A stretch of DNA of 21,626 nucleotides from Bacteroidota bacterium (GCA_023431285.1 JAEYXN010000197.1:1-21626); one strand, 5' to 3'; shown: positions 1-9,345, numbered from the stretch's first letter. Numbers and translations are program-made. Notes: generated from the letters alone by a model not told the origin.

Positions 1-3000
1 GAAAAGGGGTTACTGTACATCTTACCGCAGTGCCATTGCTAGTATCAGAACCATCGTTTAGATAAACCAATTCATTTCGCACAATTACGGTCCGGCCTTC
101 CTCGTGATTGACAAATTGCAATGCATCGTTTTCGAATATTAACTCTCCCATATAGTCTGAACGCTTCGACGCTCCCCCTGAATATACAAACTGAGCGAGC
201 TTGTTCCCCGTTGCGTCATAGATATAGCGAACCGTGTTTCCAGCTTTGGAAACGGTCTGTGGAAGGTTCAGATGATTATAAGTTATCCTGTTAACTTGGT
301 CTGCACCATCGTTTCCAATCTTCTTATTGAGATCCCTGATCATATTTCCATTGGCGTCATAGTAATACTCTGCCGACCCGTCGGCACCATCTACAAACCC
401 AACAAGGTCATCACCGTTGTCGGCGACTGCCAAAAGACGATTGCTTTTAACTGAACTGGTCCCATAGTTGAATACCAGATTATCCATTAACCCAGAACCG
501 CGACCGTCATTTCGGACCAACCGTTCTATATTTCCGTTCAGATCATATTGAAATCCTGATTCAGCAAAAATACTATTGGGTCTCGATGACCAAATGCCCC
601 GCAGCTCCTTAAAGGTAGAACTTAATAGCCTGTCCATGGCATCATACGTATAGATATAACCTTTTTGCTTTGACTCCCCGGTTCCGGGATAGTTGCTCCA
701 CTTGATACCACTGATGTTTCCATTATGTTGCGTTGTGTTCTGCAAGTCGGCATCAGGAAGATTATAACTCAATTGCATTCCGAAAAGATCACGTGAGTCA
801 TTATTGAGGTTCCCGTCGTTAATCAAGGCGGCGTTATTAATAGAAGTAAGCCATCCGCGAATATTATATCGGTAATCAATCGACTGCTTCTCGGTTGTGC
901 TTCCGACGATATGATGGCTTTTGTCAACGAGCTGTCCTATTTCATTATACTCGTTTCTTGCTATCATTACTTCCGAAGCACCGATCTCCGTACCAATAAA
1001 GGCATTCTCCAATTTCGATCCGACGTGATACAATGAACAATCAATGTGAAGCTGTGTTGTTGACGAAATTCCACTGGTATAAATCACGCTGCCGTTTTTC
1101 TTGTAATAAACAACGCTGCCTTGTCTTTCAATTCTAAAGACATCATCCACTTCGTATTTCAACGCAATGCCCTTGTCAGTTCCGTTCTCTCGAATATTGA
1201 CGTTATCGCCATGCAGGTAAAAACAATAATCTATCGTAGTATATCCAGCCCCGGCCAAATTGTCGTCGGCAAGTCCTATCATTCGGCCATGGTTGAGCTG
1301 AGAACCGGTAAATTCCATCCATCCGTTCTTCCCCGCGGGGATAAATTGAATTGAAGATGCGCCCGCATTCCAGTTTTGCTCGTTAGTTTTGGTAAGTGTT
1401 CCAGAGGAAACTATGACCCCCGTTAGATTTGTCCATTGAGCTCTCTCACCTTCGCCTATCTTGTGGTAAGTATTTATGAGCCTTTTCGCATGATCATATT
1501 CAAAACGACGATCAATTCTCCAGGTCGACTGCGCGAAGGATGACCGGAAGTCTGTAACAAACGTAGAGGAATCATTCATCGTAACATCCAGGTATAAGGC
1601 AGGTCTCGATGTTATTGCCCGGGTATACGCCAAAGTTCCATTGTAAAAGTACCTGACGTTGGTTCCTATTCTTTCTATCCGGAAGATGTCACCGGCCTTA
1701 TAGGCAGTAGTGATTGTCATTATGTCTACATTCTGTTCTCTCACCGTCGCCTTTGCATTCTGAAGGTATATTCCATAATCCATGGAAAGGTAGTTCGATT
1801 GATTTACAGCATTCAGACCAATCACTTTTGGGCGGGTGTCTTCTGCTGTCCATTCAACCCAACCATCACTGTCCGCAGGCAACGATTCGTTGGAAAACAT
1901 GGCCGCGTTCCACCCTGTTCCTCCTGCCTTCTCGATTTTTGCGCCGAATGAATTCGTATTAATGGTCTCCTTCCACGAAATATGGTATTCCTGGTACGTG
2001 GTCCTCGTGTGGAGTGGGCTACCTTCAAAGTCATGCAACGTCGAAGTCCGGTTTATCCCGCCTTTGTAATTTTCGGATTTAGTCTGAATTGCGAGATACT
2101 TTTCATCGTAATATGTAATAGCCCGAAGCCAGGTCGAAGCCTCCAGGGGGCTTCCATCAAGTTCTTTTACTTTTGTGCCTGTTACCTGACCTTCAATCAT
2201 TTTGTTGTACGTAGAAGGAAAGGAATACGTATGACCGTTGATTACTTGCTGCAGTCCGTCTGACTCAAAGTCAAAATTCTCCTTCCATAAAGCTCGAAAA
2301 TCGTAACTATCATAATAGGTAATCGTAAGGTATCGATTCGGATCACTTGCATTAGGAAAAGATGTATTCGAATAGCCGTGCACGTTACCAGACACATTTC
2401 CTACAAAAGTTTCGTAACGTGGAACAGTTTCACCTGCATAAAACTGGTTCACCCGATCTTGCATGTCCATTTGTGTTAAAACTGTTTCTGCTGTGTAAGT
2501 CCCCGTTAACACAGGCCGATTGTGTGCGTCATATTTTGTGAAACTCCAATCTTTACGGTTTGTAATGCCTGCTTCATTCATTCGCTGATTTGCATCCTGA
2601 GTGAGGACAATGCGGTCACGGAAGTCGTATACCATGTAGACCTCTCCGGCGCCTGGCACTTTCTTCATTGTCATTCGTCCCCTTCCGTCATAACGATACT
2701 GAAAGGCAAAGTTGGCCAGGTCATTTGACGAAAGGGAAAAACCATTGTTGTCGTGCGCCATTTTAGCAAGCTCCGGCTGGAGAACAAAACGAAGATTGCC
2801 GAAATCATCAAACACATAATACGTAAGGGCCCACCCTGCGGTGTTGTTTAAATTTGAAGCGGATGTCGATGAAACCTGTATTTTCCTTAGTACTATCCGG
2901 CCATCCTTGTTTGTGAACTCACGGACGGAGTTTCCTTGTTCATCGATTTTAGTTATAACAGAGAGCTGTCTGTCAGAATAAAATCCGCCTGATTCTACAC

Positions 3001-4915
3001 GCCCTGTGGCAGGAGCGGCTCTCACTGGAATTCCATTTGACCCTATTATCCAATGAATAATCTTTTCGCCAACCTCACTAGTTGAAAGTTGATGCACATT
3101 ATTTGAATATTTGTGTTCCGTAAATCTATTGTTTGATGATTCACTCCAATCCTCGCCAGGACCAAACACCTTGTGAGGACGATTCATAGGTGAAGGTTCG
3201 AAGAACGTTTCGGAAAATGGCTTATTATCTTTGGCTACCCTTGCCGTGTTATCGTAAAATCCGTGCGTGTAATCGCCGCCCAATGTGTAGGATATATCTT
3301 TAAGGAGACCTGATCCATCCCCGAGCACGAATGGCAAGTACTTACGGGCTTCTCTGCCATGTTTGTCGTACAACGTGGGTATAACTATATCATTTTGGCT
3401 CGGAGACGCACTTTTGTTGACCTGCTGAATCAGTCTGCCCAAACCATCAAAATAACTTACCGAAACCTGCATTGCGGTTGAGGACAAAGTCGCCACTGAA
3501 GATTCATTTGTTACGTTAGGCACGCCAACCTTTCGTGTGACAACATAGTTCTGATCGCCTTGACTACCGATTTGCGAATAGAGGCGCGCAGTATGCGATC
3601 TAACTTCACATCCATTGCCACTCTTAACTATGACATTATAATTCCCGGAATGCGATTGATTAGCATTCGATATAGTGTACGTTGACGAAGTGGCCCCCGA
3701 AATATTTGAGTTATTCTTTGTCCACTGATATGTAAAACTTCCGGTCTGGGTCGCAACAGAAAACGAAGCACTTGCCCCGAGAACTAAAGTACGATTTAAG
3801 GGTTGAGACGTTATGACGGGCATAACATTTACAATTATTGACTTGGATGATAGCGGGCTTTCGCACCCAACGGCATCGATCGTTCTAACGCTGATTACTC
3901 CACTCGCAGCATTGACGGGGAAATCAACCTCTATAGAGGGTTGAGTGGTCGCCACTGTTTCGAATGGGAGTGTCCATTCATAACTGACTGCATGTGGTTG
4001 AGAAGGAATACTATAAACCACTCCCTTTTGTCCCTGGCAAACCACGGCGTTTCCTGTGATCGTTCCTGGCATTGTTGAGTTCGTGCAATGGGATAAAACA
4101 AGTGAAGATCCAATTCCCCGACAAACACCATTTGTACCGGCAACAGAAATATATCCACCTGTAAATCCTGCGCTAAAATTGACAATAATTGATCTGGTAT
4201 TTGCCCCCGAAGCAATTGACGCTCCCGCGGGAAGGTCCCATTGATAGGCTGTTGCTCCTTGTATAGCTGGTGTCGTAAATGCAACACCATTTACCGGAGT
4301 CGTGATTTTATCGTTACCAGAAATCTCACCCGCCGGAGCAGGCAAAGTACCGTTTGTCGATGCCGTTACATTCAATAGTGCAGGCAAACCAGCCCCGCAG
4401 ACACCAAATACCCCGTAGAAAGCTATTTGACCAGATGAAAAATTCTCGGGAAAAACTACTGTGTACGAGGTGCTGGACTGTGCTATCACACTTCCTCCAG
4501 TAAGCCCTGTAGAGACCCACGATGAGGAAGTATGCCAAGGCACAGGTATCAAGCTTGTATACGTAGCAGAACCACCAGGACAAACGAGAGTAGGCCCTGA
4601 AATTGGAATCGGAGTGGATCTAGAGTATACGTTCACCACCATGCTGGCCGAAAGCCCATTTCCTGTAACACTTACCACGCGGCCTAGTCCAGAGCCCTGA
4701 AATGAAATAACTACTGTATTTGAGCCTTGACCTGAATTTATAGTGCCACTAGTCACTGCCCAGATATAACCCGTTGTAGCCGAAGACCCGGAGACAGTGT
4801 ATGTAGCAGTGTATATTTCACATAATGATTTAGGTCCATTGATCGTACCTTGCGCATTAGCTGAACAAAAAACACAACAGAATAGCGCGCTTGTCAGAAA
4901 TACTCGAATTGCCAT
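1..4915 (-). CDS. Secreted RHS/YD-repeat protein with PKD- and Ig-like head, C-terminus beyond left edge
   Basis: I translated this frame directly. It is open for 1638 codons from an ATG at 4915 to the left edge, with no stop in the window. Residues 1-21 form a signal peptide (MAIRVFLTSALFCCVFCSANA). Four PKD-like domains of about 80-90 residues follow (roughly 22-103, 104-190, 191-283, 284-363), then an Ig-like domain (about 364-440, with YQW and SGNYNV). A DUF6443-like segment follows at about 457-531 (VTRKVGVPNVTN, YFDGLGRLIQQV). YD repeats run from about 699 onward (YVFDDFGNLRF, YRYDGRGRM, YTYDAMDRLLSS, YYYDANGNMIRD, YIYDATGNKLAQF) and are split by two lectin-like modules. In known RHS proteins the YD repeats build a shell around a C-terminal cargo. 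That part, and the RHS core motif, would lie left of position 1. The gene begins 23 bp after the 1274-aa protein, so the two are probably co-transcribed. The effector function is unknown. RHS family assignment is strong; target and activity are not visible. Confidence 0.93.
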   Translation of the reverse strand, partial: MAIRVFLTSALFCCVFCSANAQGTINGPKSLCEIYTATYTVSGSSATTGYIWAVTSGTINSGQGSNTVVISFQGSGLGRVVSVTGNGLSASMVVNVYSRSTPIPISGPTLVCPGGSATYTSLIPVPWHTSSSWVSTGLTGGSVIAQSSTSYTVVFPENFSSGQIAFYGVFGVCGAGLPALLNVTASTNGTLPAPAGEISGNDKITTPVNGVAFTTPAIQGATAYQWDLPAGASIASGANTRSIIVNFSAGFTGGYISVAGTNGVCRGIGSSLVLSHCTNSTMPGTITGNAVVCQGQKGVVYSIPSQPHAVSYEWTLPFETVATTQPSIEVDFPVNAASGVISVRTIDAVGCESPLSSKSIIVNVMPVITSQPLNRTLVLGASASFSVATQTGSFTYQWTKNNSNISGATSSTYTISNANQSHSGNYNVIVKSGNGCEVRSHTARLYSQIGSQGDQNYVVTRKVGVPNVTNESSVATLSSTAMQVSVSYFDGLGRLIQQVNKSASPSQNDIVIPTLYDKHGREARKYLPFVLGDGSGLLKDISYTLGGDYTHGFYDNTARVAKDNKPFSETFFEPSPMNRPHKVFGPGEDWSESSNNRFTEHKYSNNVHQLSTSEVGEKIIHWIIGSNGIPVRAAPATGRVESGGFYSDRQLSVITKIDEQGNSVREFTNKDGRIVLRKIQVSSTSASNLNNTAGWALTYYVFDDFGNLRFVLQPELAKMAHDNNGFSLSSNDLANFAFQYRYDGRGRMTMKKVPGAGEVYMVYDFRDRIVLTQDANQRMNEAGITNRKDWSFTKYDAHNRPVLTGTYTAETVLTQMDMQDRVNQFYAGETVPRYETFVGNVSGNVHGYSNTSFPNASDPNRYLTITYYDSYDFRALWKENFDFESDGLQQVINGHTYSFPSTYNKMIEGQVTGTKVKELDGSPLEASTWLRAITYYDEKYLAIQTKSENYKGGINRTSTLHDFEGSPLHTRTTYQEYHISWKETINTNSFGAKIEKAGGTGWNAAMFSNESLPADSDGWVEWTAEDTRPKVIGLNAVNQSNYLSMDYGIYLQNAKATVREQNVDIMTITTAYKAGDIFRIERIGTNVRYFYNGTLAYTRAITSRPALYLDVTMNDSSTFVTDFRSSFAQSTWRIDRRFEYDHAKRLINTYHKIGEGERAQWTNLTGVIVSSGTLTKTNEQNWNAGASSIQFIPAGKNGWMEFTGSQLNHGRMIGLADDNLAGAGYTTIDYCFYLHGDNVNIRENGTDKGIALKYEVDDVFRIERQGSVVYYKKNGSVIYTSGISSTTQLHIDCSLYHVGSKLENAFIGTEIGASEVMIARNEYNEIGQLVDKSHHIVGSTTEKQSIDYRYNIRGWLTSINNAALINDGNLNNDSRDLFGMQLSYNLPDADLQNTTQHNGNISGIKWSNYPGTGESKQKGYIYTYDAMDRLLSSTFKELRGIWSSRPNSIFAESGFQYDLNGNIERLVRNDGRGSGLMDNLVFNYGTSSVKSNRLLAVADNGDDLVGFVDGADGSAEYYYDANGNMIRDLNKKIGNDGADQVNRITYNHLNLPQTVSKAGNTVRYIYDATGNKLAQFVYSGGASKRSDYMGELIFENDALQFVNHEEGRTVIVRNELVYLNDGSDTSNGTAVRCTVTPF
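985..1440 (-). repeat. Lectin-like module B inside the RHS protein
   Basis: This segment encodes about residues 1159-1311 of the RHS protein. It aligns with module A: WNAGASSIQFIPAGKNGWM against WNAAMFSNESLPADSDGWV, RMIGLADD against KVIGLNAV, IDYCFYLHG against MDYGIYLQN, DVFRIERQG against DIFRIERIG, and YYKKNGSVIYT against YFYNGTLAYT. One YD-type stretch (RRFEYDHAKRLINTY) lies between the two. The copies are diverged in sequence but keep the same order and spacing, so an old internal duplication is the simplest reading. Confidence 0.7.
1540..1982 (-). repeat. Lectin-like module A inside the RHS protein
   Basis: This segment encodes about residues 979-1126 of the RHS protein. It contains GWVEWTA, KVIGLN, YLSMDYGIYL, GDIFRIERIG and VRYFYNGTLAYT in the same order as their counterparts in module B (985-1440). 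The pattern is a beta-sandwich of the SPRY/concanavalin-like kind, judged from alternating hydrophobic strands and the FRIER...YYKNG signature. It has no YD motif, so it looks like an insertion into the repeat shell. Carbohydrate or protein binding is inferred, not shown. Confidence 0.7.
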
Positions 4916-4938
4916 AATAATAAGATATTAGATAACGA

Positions 4939-7900
4939 TCAGTCTTTGTAGTGATATTCGAAGTTCGTAATGATATTTCGATTCAAATCCCGAACAAACT
5001 GCAATCTCCCTAGTCCATCGAACTTGAAATGTTCGACAACACCATTAGGGTCAGTGACGGAAGTCATTCCAATCAGAGGTTGATAAGTGTAGGTCGTCAT
5101 TTGTGCTCCAATTGGATGAAGGCGAAGGTCATCGATGATAGCTGTTCCAATAACAGCAAGCGAAGTCGAAGAAACATTGACTTGCCAAACTTCCTTGATC
5201 CAACCAAGGCGTGTGATAGAGCTTTTCAAAGTTGAGCTTGATACACCGGTTATACTCACCGTCCCCGAATTCTCTTTTTTCCAATATGAGAGGAGATATG
5301 AATTTTGTGGCACTGCAGTTGAAATATTACCGTTATCAAGGTCAAAAGATTTCAAGCCACTAAATGAGTCCAGACTTCTAACCGTTGATGGAATTGTCCA
5401 ATTACCCTGCGTCAACGTAGACGACTCAAAATTTGCGAATGCAATTTGGTTGTAATGACCATTCTTCGCGATAGCAATAGGTCGCCCAAGTTCTTCGCCT
5501 CTCAATAGAGCGCCCGCTGCTCCGTCCCTCATTTCATATTCCTGCAATTCCCCGCTTGAATAGTAGGTGAGTTGAAAATTCTTTTTATTGGAATAGATTG
5601 AATGAGGATTAAAAGTGCTGATTGAATTCGACGTTTGAAAGGCCAAAGCTCCCGAGCCGGATTGGTTGGAGGAACGAAATGAAGTTAAGGGTAACGGAGA
5701 CGAAAGTTCTGAAGAAAATGCATGGGACAATAATCCGGCAAGTGCCCCAGGGTGATAATAGTAGATATCGGTCTTTAGAATAGTTATGTTACTACCGGAC
5801 TTTTTGTAAGACGTTGTTTCAATTGGTAAAATGAAGTTTTTACTTTTCAGATCACCGATAAATCCGTTGCCGTTTAAATAATCCTTGCTATAAAGAGTCA
5901 CTTTACCTACTTCACTTCCATCTGACGATTCCTGCAACGTGCGAGTCAATTGATTGTGATTTGGACTATCGTAGAAAAACTTAGTTCTTATAGACTGTGC
6001 CTTGTCATTGTCGAGGTTATTCTCAATTAATGTCTCTGTCTGAACCAACTTACCACTCTTAATTGGGTAAAAGCATGTTTGAAGGCCCATACAAACACTG
6101 TATTTGTTTTCCATAAGTGGAAAGTGAGTAGAAAAAATGTTTTGAAACTTAAATCCCCACGTAACCCGTGGATTCACAATTCCATATTGATACGCGATCC
6201 TCTGAAAAGGCTTCGAGCTCCCTTCCTTGTATACCTCCTCTCTTAAGATTGCGCCATTCCTCATGTCTGGAGATGGTTCAACCCCTGATATATATTGTTG
6301 ATCCATACTATACAAAGTTTCCTCGGGTTCCACCAGGTCAAAGTTCAGGCGGGAGGTTTTTGCATGATACTCACTCACTTTTTTCCCATTCCCAGGACTC
6401 GATTCAGTCACCTTTTGGTAGCCCACTAATGAACCATTCGAATAACTGTAGGGGACTATAGTGGTGGGATACAGATAGTGGATAATATGAGGATGCCACT
6501 TTCTTATCTCTATTGGATCTGATCCGTTTTGAGGTATCCATATTTCAACCCAAATCTTGTACGCACTCCAGTAGAACATAGGGAACCGAAACATTACGCC
6601 ATCTGAATACTCATAATTCCGTGTGCTCGATAGACCAACTTTAGGATCATTTATGATGGATTTGACCCTTAAACCACCACCCGTCTTTTCTAGATAATTT
6701 TCACCGACTCTCGCCCAAACATCTAACGTTATTGTTGCCGAACCGGCATCACCCGGTCCGTTATTCGGTCCAAACTGGTCTGGATAACTCGCATATGCGC
6801 GGTAAGTTCCCGGTGGAAGGGATACAGTATAGTTATGCTGGGAATCACTATTCCCGGAACAGACTCTGATTTCGGGGCGCGACAAATCCCACAAATTTCC
6901 CGCGTGAGACACCCACTGAGAACCATTCCACCTTTTGATATCAGCCCAGAGAGTACTCGCAGTGCCATCTGAAGCGTTCCCACAATTCCACGTGATATTA
7001 TTATCACCGTTGCATTGCTGACCGTTGCAGTAAAGTAAAACATTTACGTCCACGGTAGCCTGATAAGCTCCTTGAGGAATCACGAACTCCTGAAACGGAA
7101 TTGAGGTGGTTGTTCGATTGAAATCATTGACAACAATTCTTGGATAGAGTGCCTGACGGACCAAACCAGTCTGTACTTCAGGTCCGTTTTCATAGCGATG
7201 AATTTCATAGTCAAAAGTTGTTGCGCCTTTCGTAGGGTGGGTAAAAGATTTTAGAATACCTTGTTTCATGTACAATTCGCTGGGCTCACGATTCGCACCG
7301 TGCCAATCTTGTAAACTCACTGGAATAGTTGCATGATATAGATAGCGACGAACATCGGGAATGAGTGTAATGTTCAGACTTTGTCCATTATAATAGCCCC
7401 AATAATCCTGGGCGAATGAGCTTTTATATGGCATTGGGAGGCCTTCTTCATAGGCAAATTGATAAGATCTCCCTTCGGCTGCGCCTATGGAATTTTCCAT
7501 GGCACTAAGTAGTTTCAATCTTCTACTCCTGTAGTTTACAGGGTAAGCCTCACGCGAGACCGTTTCCGCTGTAAGTGTTGACGTGTACTGGTCATTCCCA
7601 ATCAAACTTCCCTGAAAGTATCCAAAGGTAAACGAGTGCTGACTGATAAGGGATGGATTAGTTCCCGGCGCCGATGCATACACTTTTATTGCGTCGAGCT
7701 TGTAACCATAGAGATCAGACCTGGGTGATTTATCGAACTTAATATATCCATTTCTAAAATTGATCTGATCAAGATATTTTAGTTCAATGTAAACATTGGT
7801 GTTTGTCTTGACAAGGCCAAGGCCTGGTACCCCATCCCCAACACCTTCTCTTACAGCATAGTACTCATTTAACCTCGGCATTTGAGGGACGTATCGATCC

Positions 7901-8763
7901 TTCAAGTTATTCATACTCTCGAAGAGCAACCATTGATCATTAAGCAATTGTTCAAATGATACGTACGAAAATGTGATATCACGTGACGCATCATATGGAT
8001 GTTTGATTTTCGAAAGAAAAAAGGTATAGGGAATTGCTTCCGTAGCCTGGCCGAAAGAGGTCGATTGAGTATACTCTTTTTCCGAGAATATGTAATGAAT
8101 CCCGTTAGGCGTGACGGCTTCGAACTCTTGAGCGTTTCTGAAAAATTGGATATCGTTATTTGAAAGATCTATTGCCTGGCCGCCCTTAAAAATAAACTTT
8201 CCCGAATAACCATTAAAATTATAAATGTATAAATCGGGTTCCGAGTCTATCGCACCGAGATTATTAAATAGGTCGTCAGTTATATCCTTTTGATTCCCTG
8301 ACGCATCGTAATACATACAGTGCCTCATATTACGATTTGAATGATTCTCATCAAAGATTTGGGCACCTGGGTGTGGTACCACCTGACCGAGCAAATCTTT
8401 ATGAGAGAAGCCGTAGATCTCGTCCATACCCTTTACGACCCTTGTGATTGCCCCTCCCGCGTTCAACGTCCACCCCAACCCAACCCAACTGGCCTCTTCC
8501 TCAACCTTAAGGCCGTTGTAATTATAACTCAATGACAATGCAACATCCTCAGCTCCCTCTTTGATCGTGTAAATCGGAATATTTATCGATGGAGAACCTG
8601 TAAATGTGCTGACCGGAAACTCGACGGCTTTAGCAAGTGAAGCAGCTTCGGGTGATGGTGGAATATGTTTTTTTAGAATGTCCTGGCCAGACTGAGCCCT
8701 AGCGAACATTGCGAACAAAACAATAAACAAAAACGTGAGGAAACCACACTTGAATACTCCCAT
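4939..8763 (-). CDS. Secreted SpvB-like/YD protein, upstream partner of the RHS protein
   Basis: This 1274-residue protein has a signal peptide (residues 1-23, FLFIVLFAMFARA before Q24). Residues 50-108 carry the SpvB/TcaC-like opening common in secreted Bacteroidota RHS partners: FPVSTFTGSPSINIPIYTI, LSYNYNGLKVEEEASWVGLG, then NAGGAITR. Around 562-689 there is a cysteine-containing, beta-rich insert (YCNGQQCNG, TWNCGNASDG, IRVCSG) ending before a conserved GGLRVKSI stretch. At about 1108-1218 there is another predicted beta-sandwich (FESSTLTQGNW to IIDDLRLHP). The C-terminus has one YD unit (YTYQPLIGMTSVTDPNG, FKFDGLGRLQFVRD) and stops at FEYHYKD. In this family the segment is commonly followed by a separate RHS protein, as here, 23 bp downstream. 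I infer an export-dependent surface or secreted complex. No enzyme motif is visible, and the molecular role is not established. Confidence 0.9.
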   Translation of the reverse strand: MGVFKCGFLTFLFIVLFAMFARAQSGQDILKKHIPPSPEAASLAKAVEFPVSTFTGSPSINIPIYTIKEGAEDVALSLSYNYNGLKVEEEASWVGLGWTLNAGGAITRVVKGMDEIYGFSHKDLLGQVVPHPGAQIFDENHSNRNMRHCMYYDASGNQKDITDDLFNNLGAIDSEPDLYIYNFNGYSGKFIFKGGQAIDLSNNDIQFFRNAQEFEAVTPNGIHYIFSEKEYTQSTSFGQATEAIPYTFFLSKIKHPYDASRDITFSYVSFEQLLNDQWLLFESMNNLKDRYVPQMPRLNEYYAVREGVGDGVPGLGLVKTNTNVYIELKYLDQINFRNGYIKFDKSPRSDLYGYKLDAIKVYASAPGTNPSLISQHSFTFGYFQGSLIGNDQYTSTLTAETVSREAYPVNYRSRRLKLLSAMENSIGAAEGRSYQFAYEEGLPMPYKSSFAQDYWGYYNGQSLNITLIPDVRRYLYHATIPVSLQDWHGANREPSELYMKQGILKSFTHPTKGATTFDYEIHRYENGPEVQTGLVRQALYPRIVVNDFNRTTTSIPFQEFVIPQGAYQATVDVNVLLYCNGQQCNGDNNITWNCGNASDGTASTLWADIKRWNGSQWVSHAGNLWDLSRPEIRVCSGNSDSQHNYTVSLPPGTYRAYASYPDQFGPNNGPGDAGSATITLDVWARVGENYLEKTGGGLRVKSIINDPKVGLSSTRNYEYSDGVMFRFPMFYWSAYKIWVEIWIPQNGSDPIEIRKWHPHIIHYLYPTTIVPYSYSNGSLVGYQKVTESSPGNGKKVSEYHAKTSRLNFDLVEPEETLYSMDQQYISGVEPSPDMRNGAILREEVYKEGSSKPFQRIAYQYGIVNPRVTWGFKFQNIFSTHFPLMENKYSVCMGLQTCFYPIKSGKLVQTETLIENNLDNDKAQSIRTKFFYDSPNHNQLTRTLQESSDGSEVGKVTLYSKDYLNGNGFIGDLKSKNFILPIETTSYKKSGSNITILKTDIYYYHPGALAGLLSHAFSSELSSPLPLTSFRSSNQSGSGALAFQTSNSISTFNPHSIYSNKKNFQLTYYSSGELQEYEMRDGAAGALLRGEELGRPIAIAKNGHYNQIAFANFESSTLTQGNWTIPSTVRSLDSFSGLKSFDLDNGNISTAVPQNSYLLSYWKKENSGTVSITGVSSSTLKSSITRLGWIKEVWQVNVSSTSLAVIGTAIIDDLRLHPIGAQMTTYTYQPLIGMTSVTDPNGVVEHFKFDGLGRLQFVRDLNRNIITNFEYHYKD

Positions 8764-9231
8764 TGGCTTGTAGGTTAACAGAATAACTTTATGTTTGGCA
8801 AGCCACTGGGTTCAAACTAGAAACGTTCAATCGGGTGTCACTTGAACTTGTACCTGGAAATCACCTTGGTCTGAATTCCGAAAACGAAATAATTTCAAAC
8901 AACCGGACAGCCTTTACAAATATAAAGATGGACTCGATGAATCAAAATATAGGAGTGCATTTTTTTCGTCTGTCCTCGAATAATTTAAGTGTCATGTTTG
9001 CTGCATATGACATAACATCTAGCTAAGATCAAACCCCATCATCATAAAATATTGTCTTGAGCCTTTAGAATCGTTTGCTCCTCTTACCAAAAGAAAAGTC
9101 AATCCTCCTTTGACTCCTTCTAACCTATGTATTACTCACCGGAAACCAGCATTAAGGATTCCCCAGCTCGGCACCCTCCTGTTAGTTAATAAACAATATA
9201 CGATCATCGTAAATCACCAGAAGACGCACCA
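8764..9231. other. Intergenic stretch between the RHS pair and the intron
   Basis: This 468-bp stretch holds the predicted promoter of the RHS pair at 8917-8947 and, on its right side, the 3' exon flank of the group II intron. A small palindrome (TACGATGATCGTA) lies just beyond the intron end. I see no convincing gene, tRNA or terminator in it. The plus-strand frame at 8835-9026 has no recognisable features and overlaps the promoter. Confidence 0.6.
8917..8947 (-). promoter_or_regulatory. Bacteroidota-type promoter of the RHS gene pair
   Basis: Reading the minus strand, TTTTG is followed after 18 bases by TATATTTG. This fits the Bacteroidota housekeeping consensus (TTG around -33 and TAnnTTTG around -7). 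It would give a leader of roughly 145 bases before the ATG at 8763. I saw no equally good match elsewhere in the gap. The motif is short, so this remains a prediction. Confidence 0.5.
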
Positions 9232-9345
9232 ATCGAGTAGAGTAAAGTAAAAGAGTCTTTTAAACCTGTGGTGTCCACAAAGGAGGTTCTTTTACTTTAG
9301 CCCTCTCACACCACCCTGCGTACCGGTCTGGTACAGGGCGGTTTG
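9232..9345 (-). ncRNA. Group II intron domains V and VI (3' ribozyme end)
   Basis: On the minus strand, domain V lies at 9343-9311: CCGCCCTGTACC pairs with GGTACGCAGGGTGG, leaving the typical two-base bulge (GC) on the 3' arm. The triad at its base reads CGC, the group IIC form. The linker GTGTGAGAGG follows. Domain VI has a 12-bp perfect stem (TAAAGTAAAAGA at 9243-9254 with its complement at 9288-9299, plus-strand coordinates). An inner hairpin has a GTGG/CCAC stem and a three-base loop. The intron then ends in CTACTCGAT. The A seven bases from the end is a candidate branch point, but I cannot prove it. Confidence 0.8.

Noticed and set aside
272..2728. Several short plus-strand frames and one minus-strand frame under the left end.
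   Set aside because: They lie over the continuous RHS reading frame, which has clear YD repeats, and they show no domain of their own.
9136..9183. Minus-strand open stretch reading RRVPSWGILNAGFR before a stop, possibly the tail of a broken gene.
   Set aside because: It is only 15 codons, has no start, and I cannot name a family with confidence.
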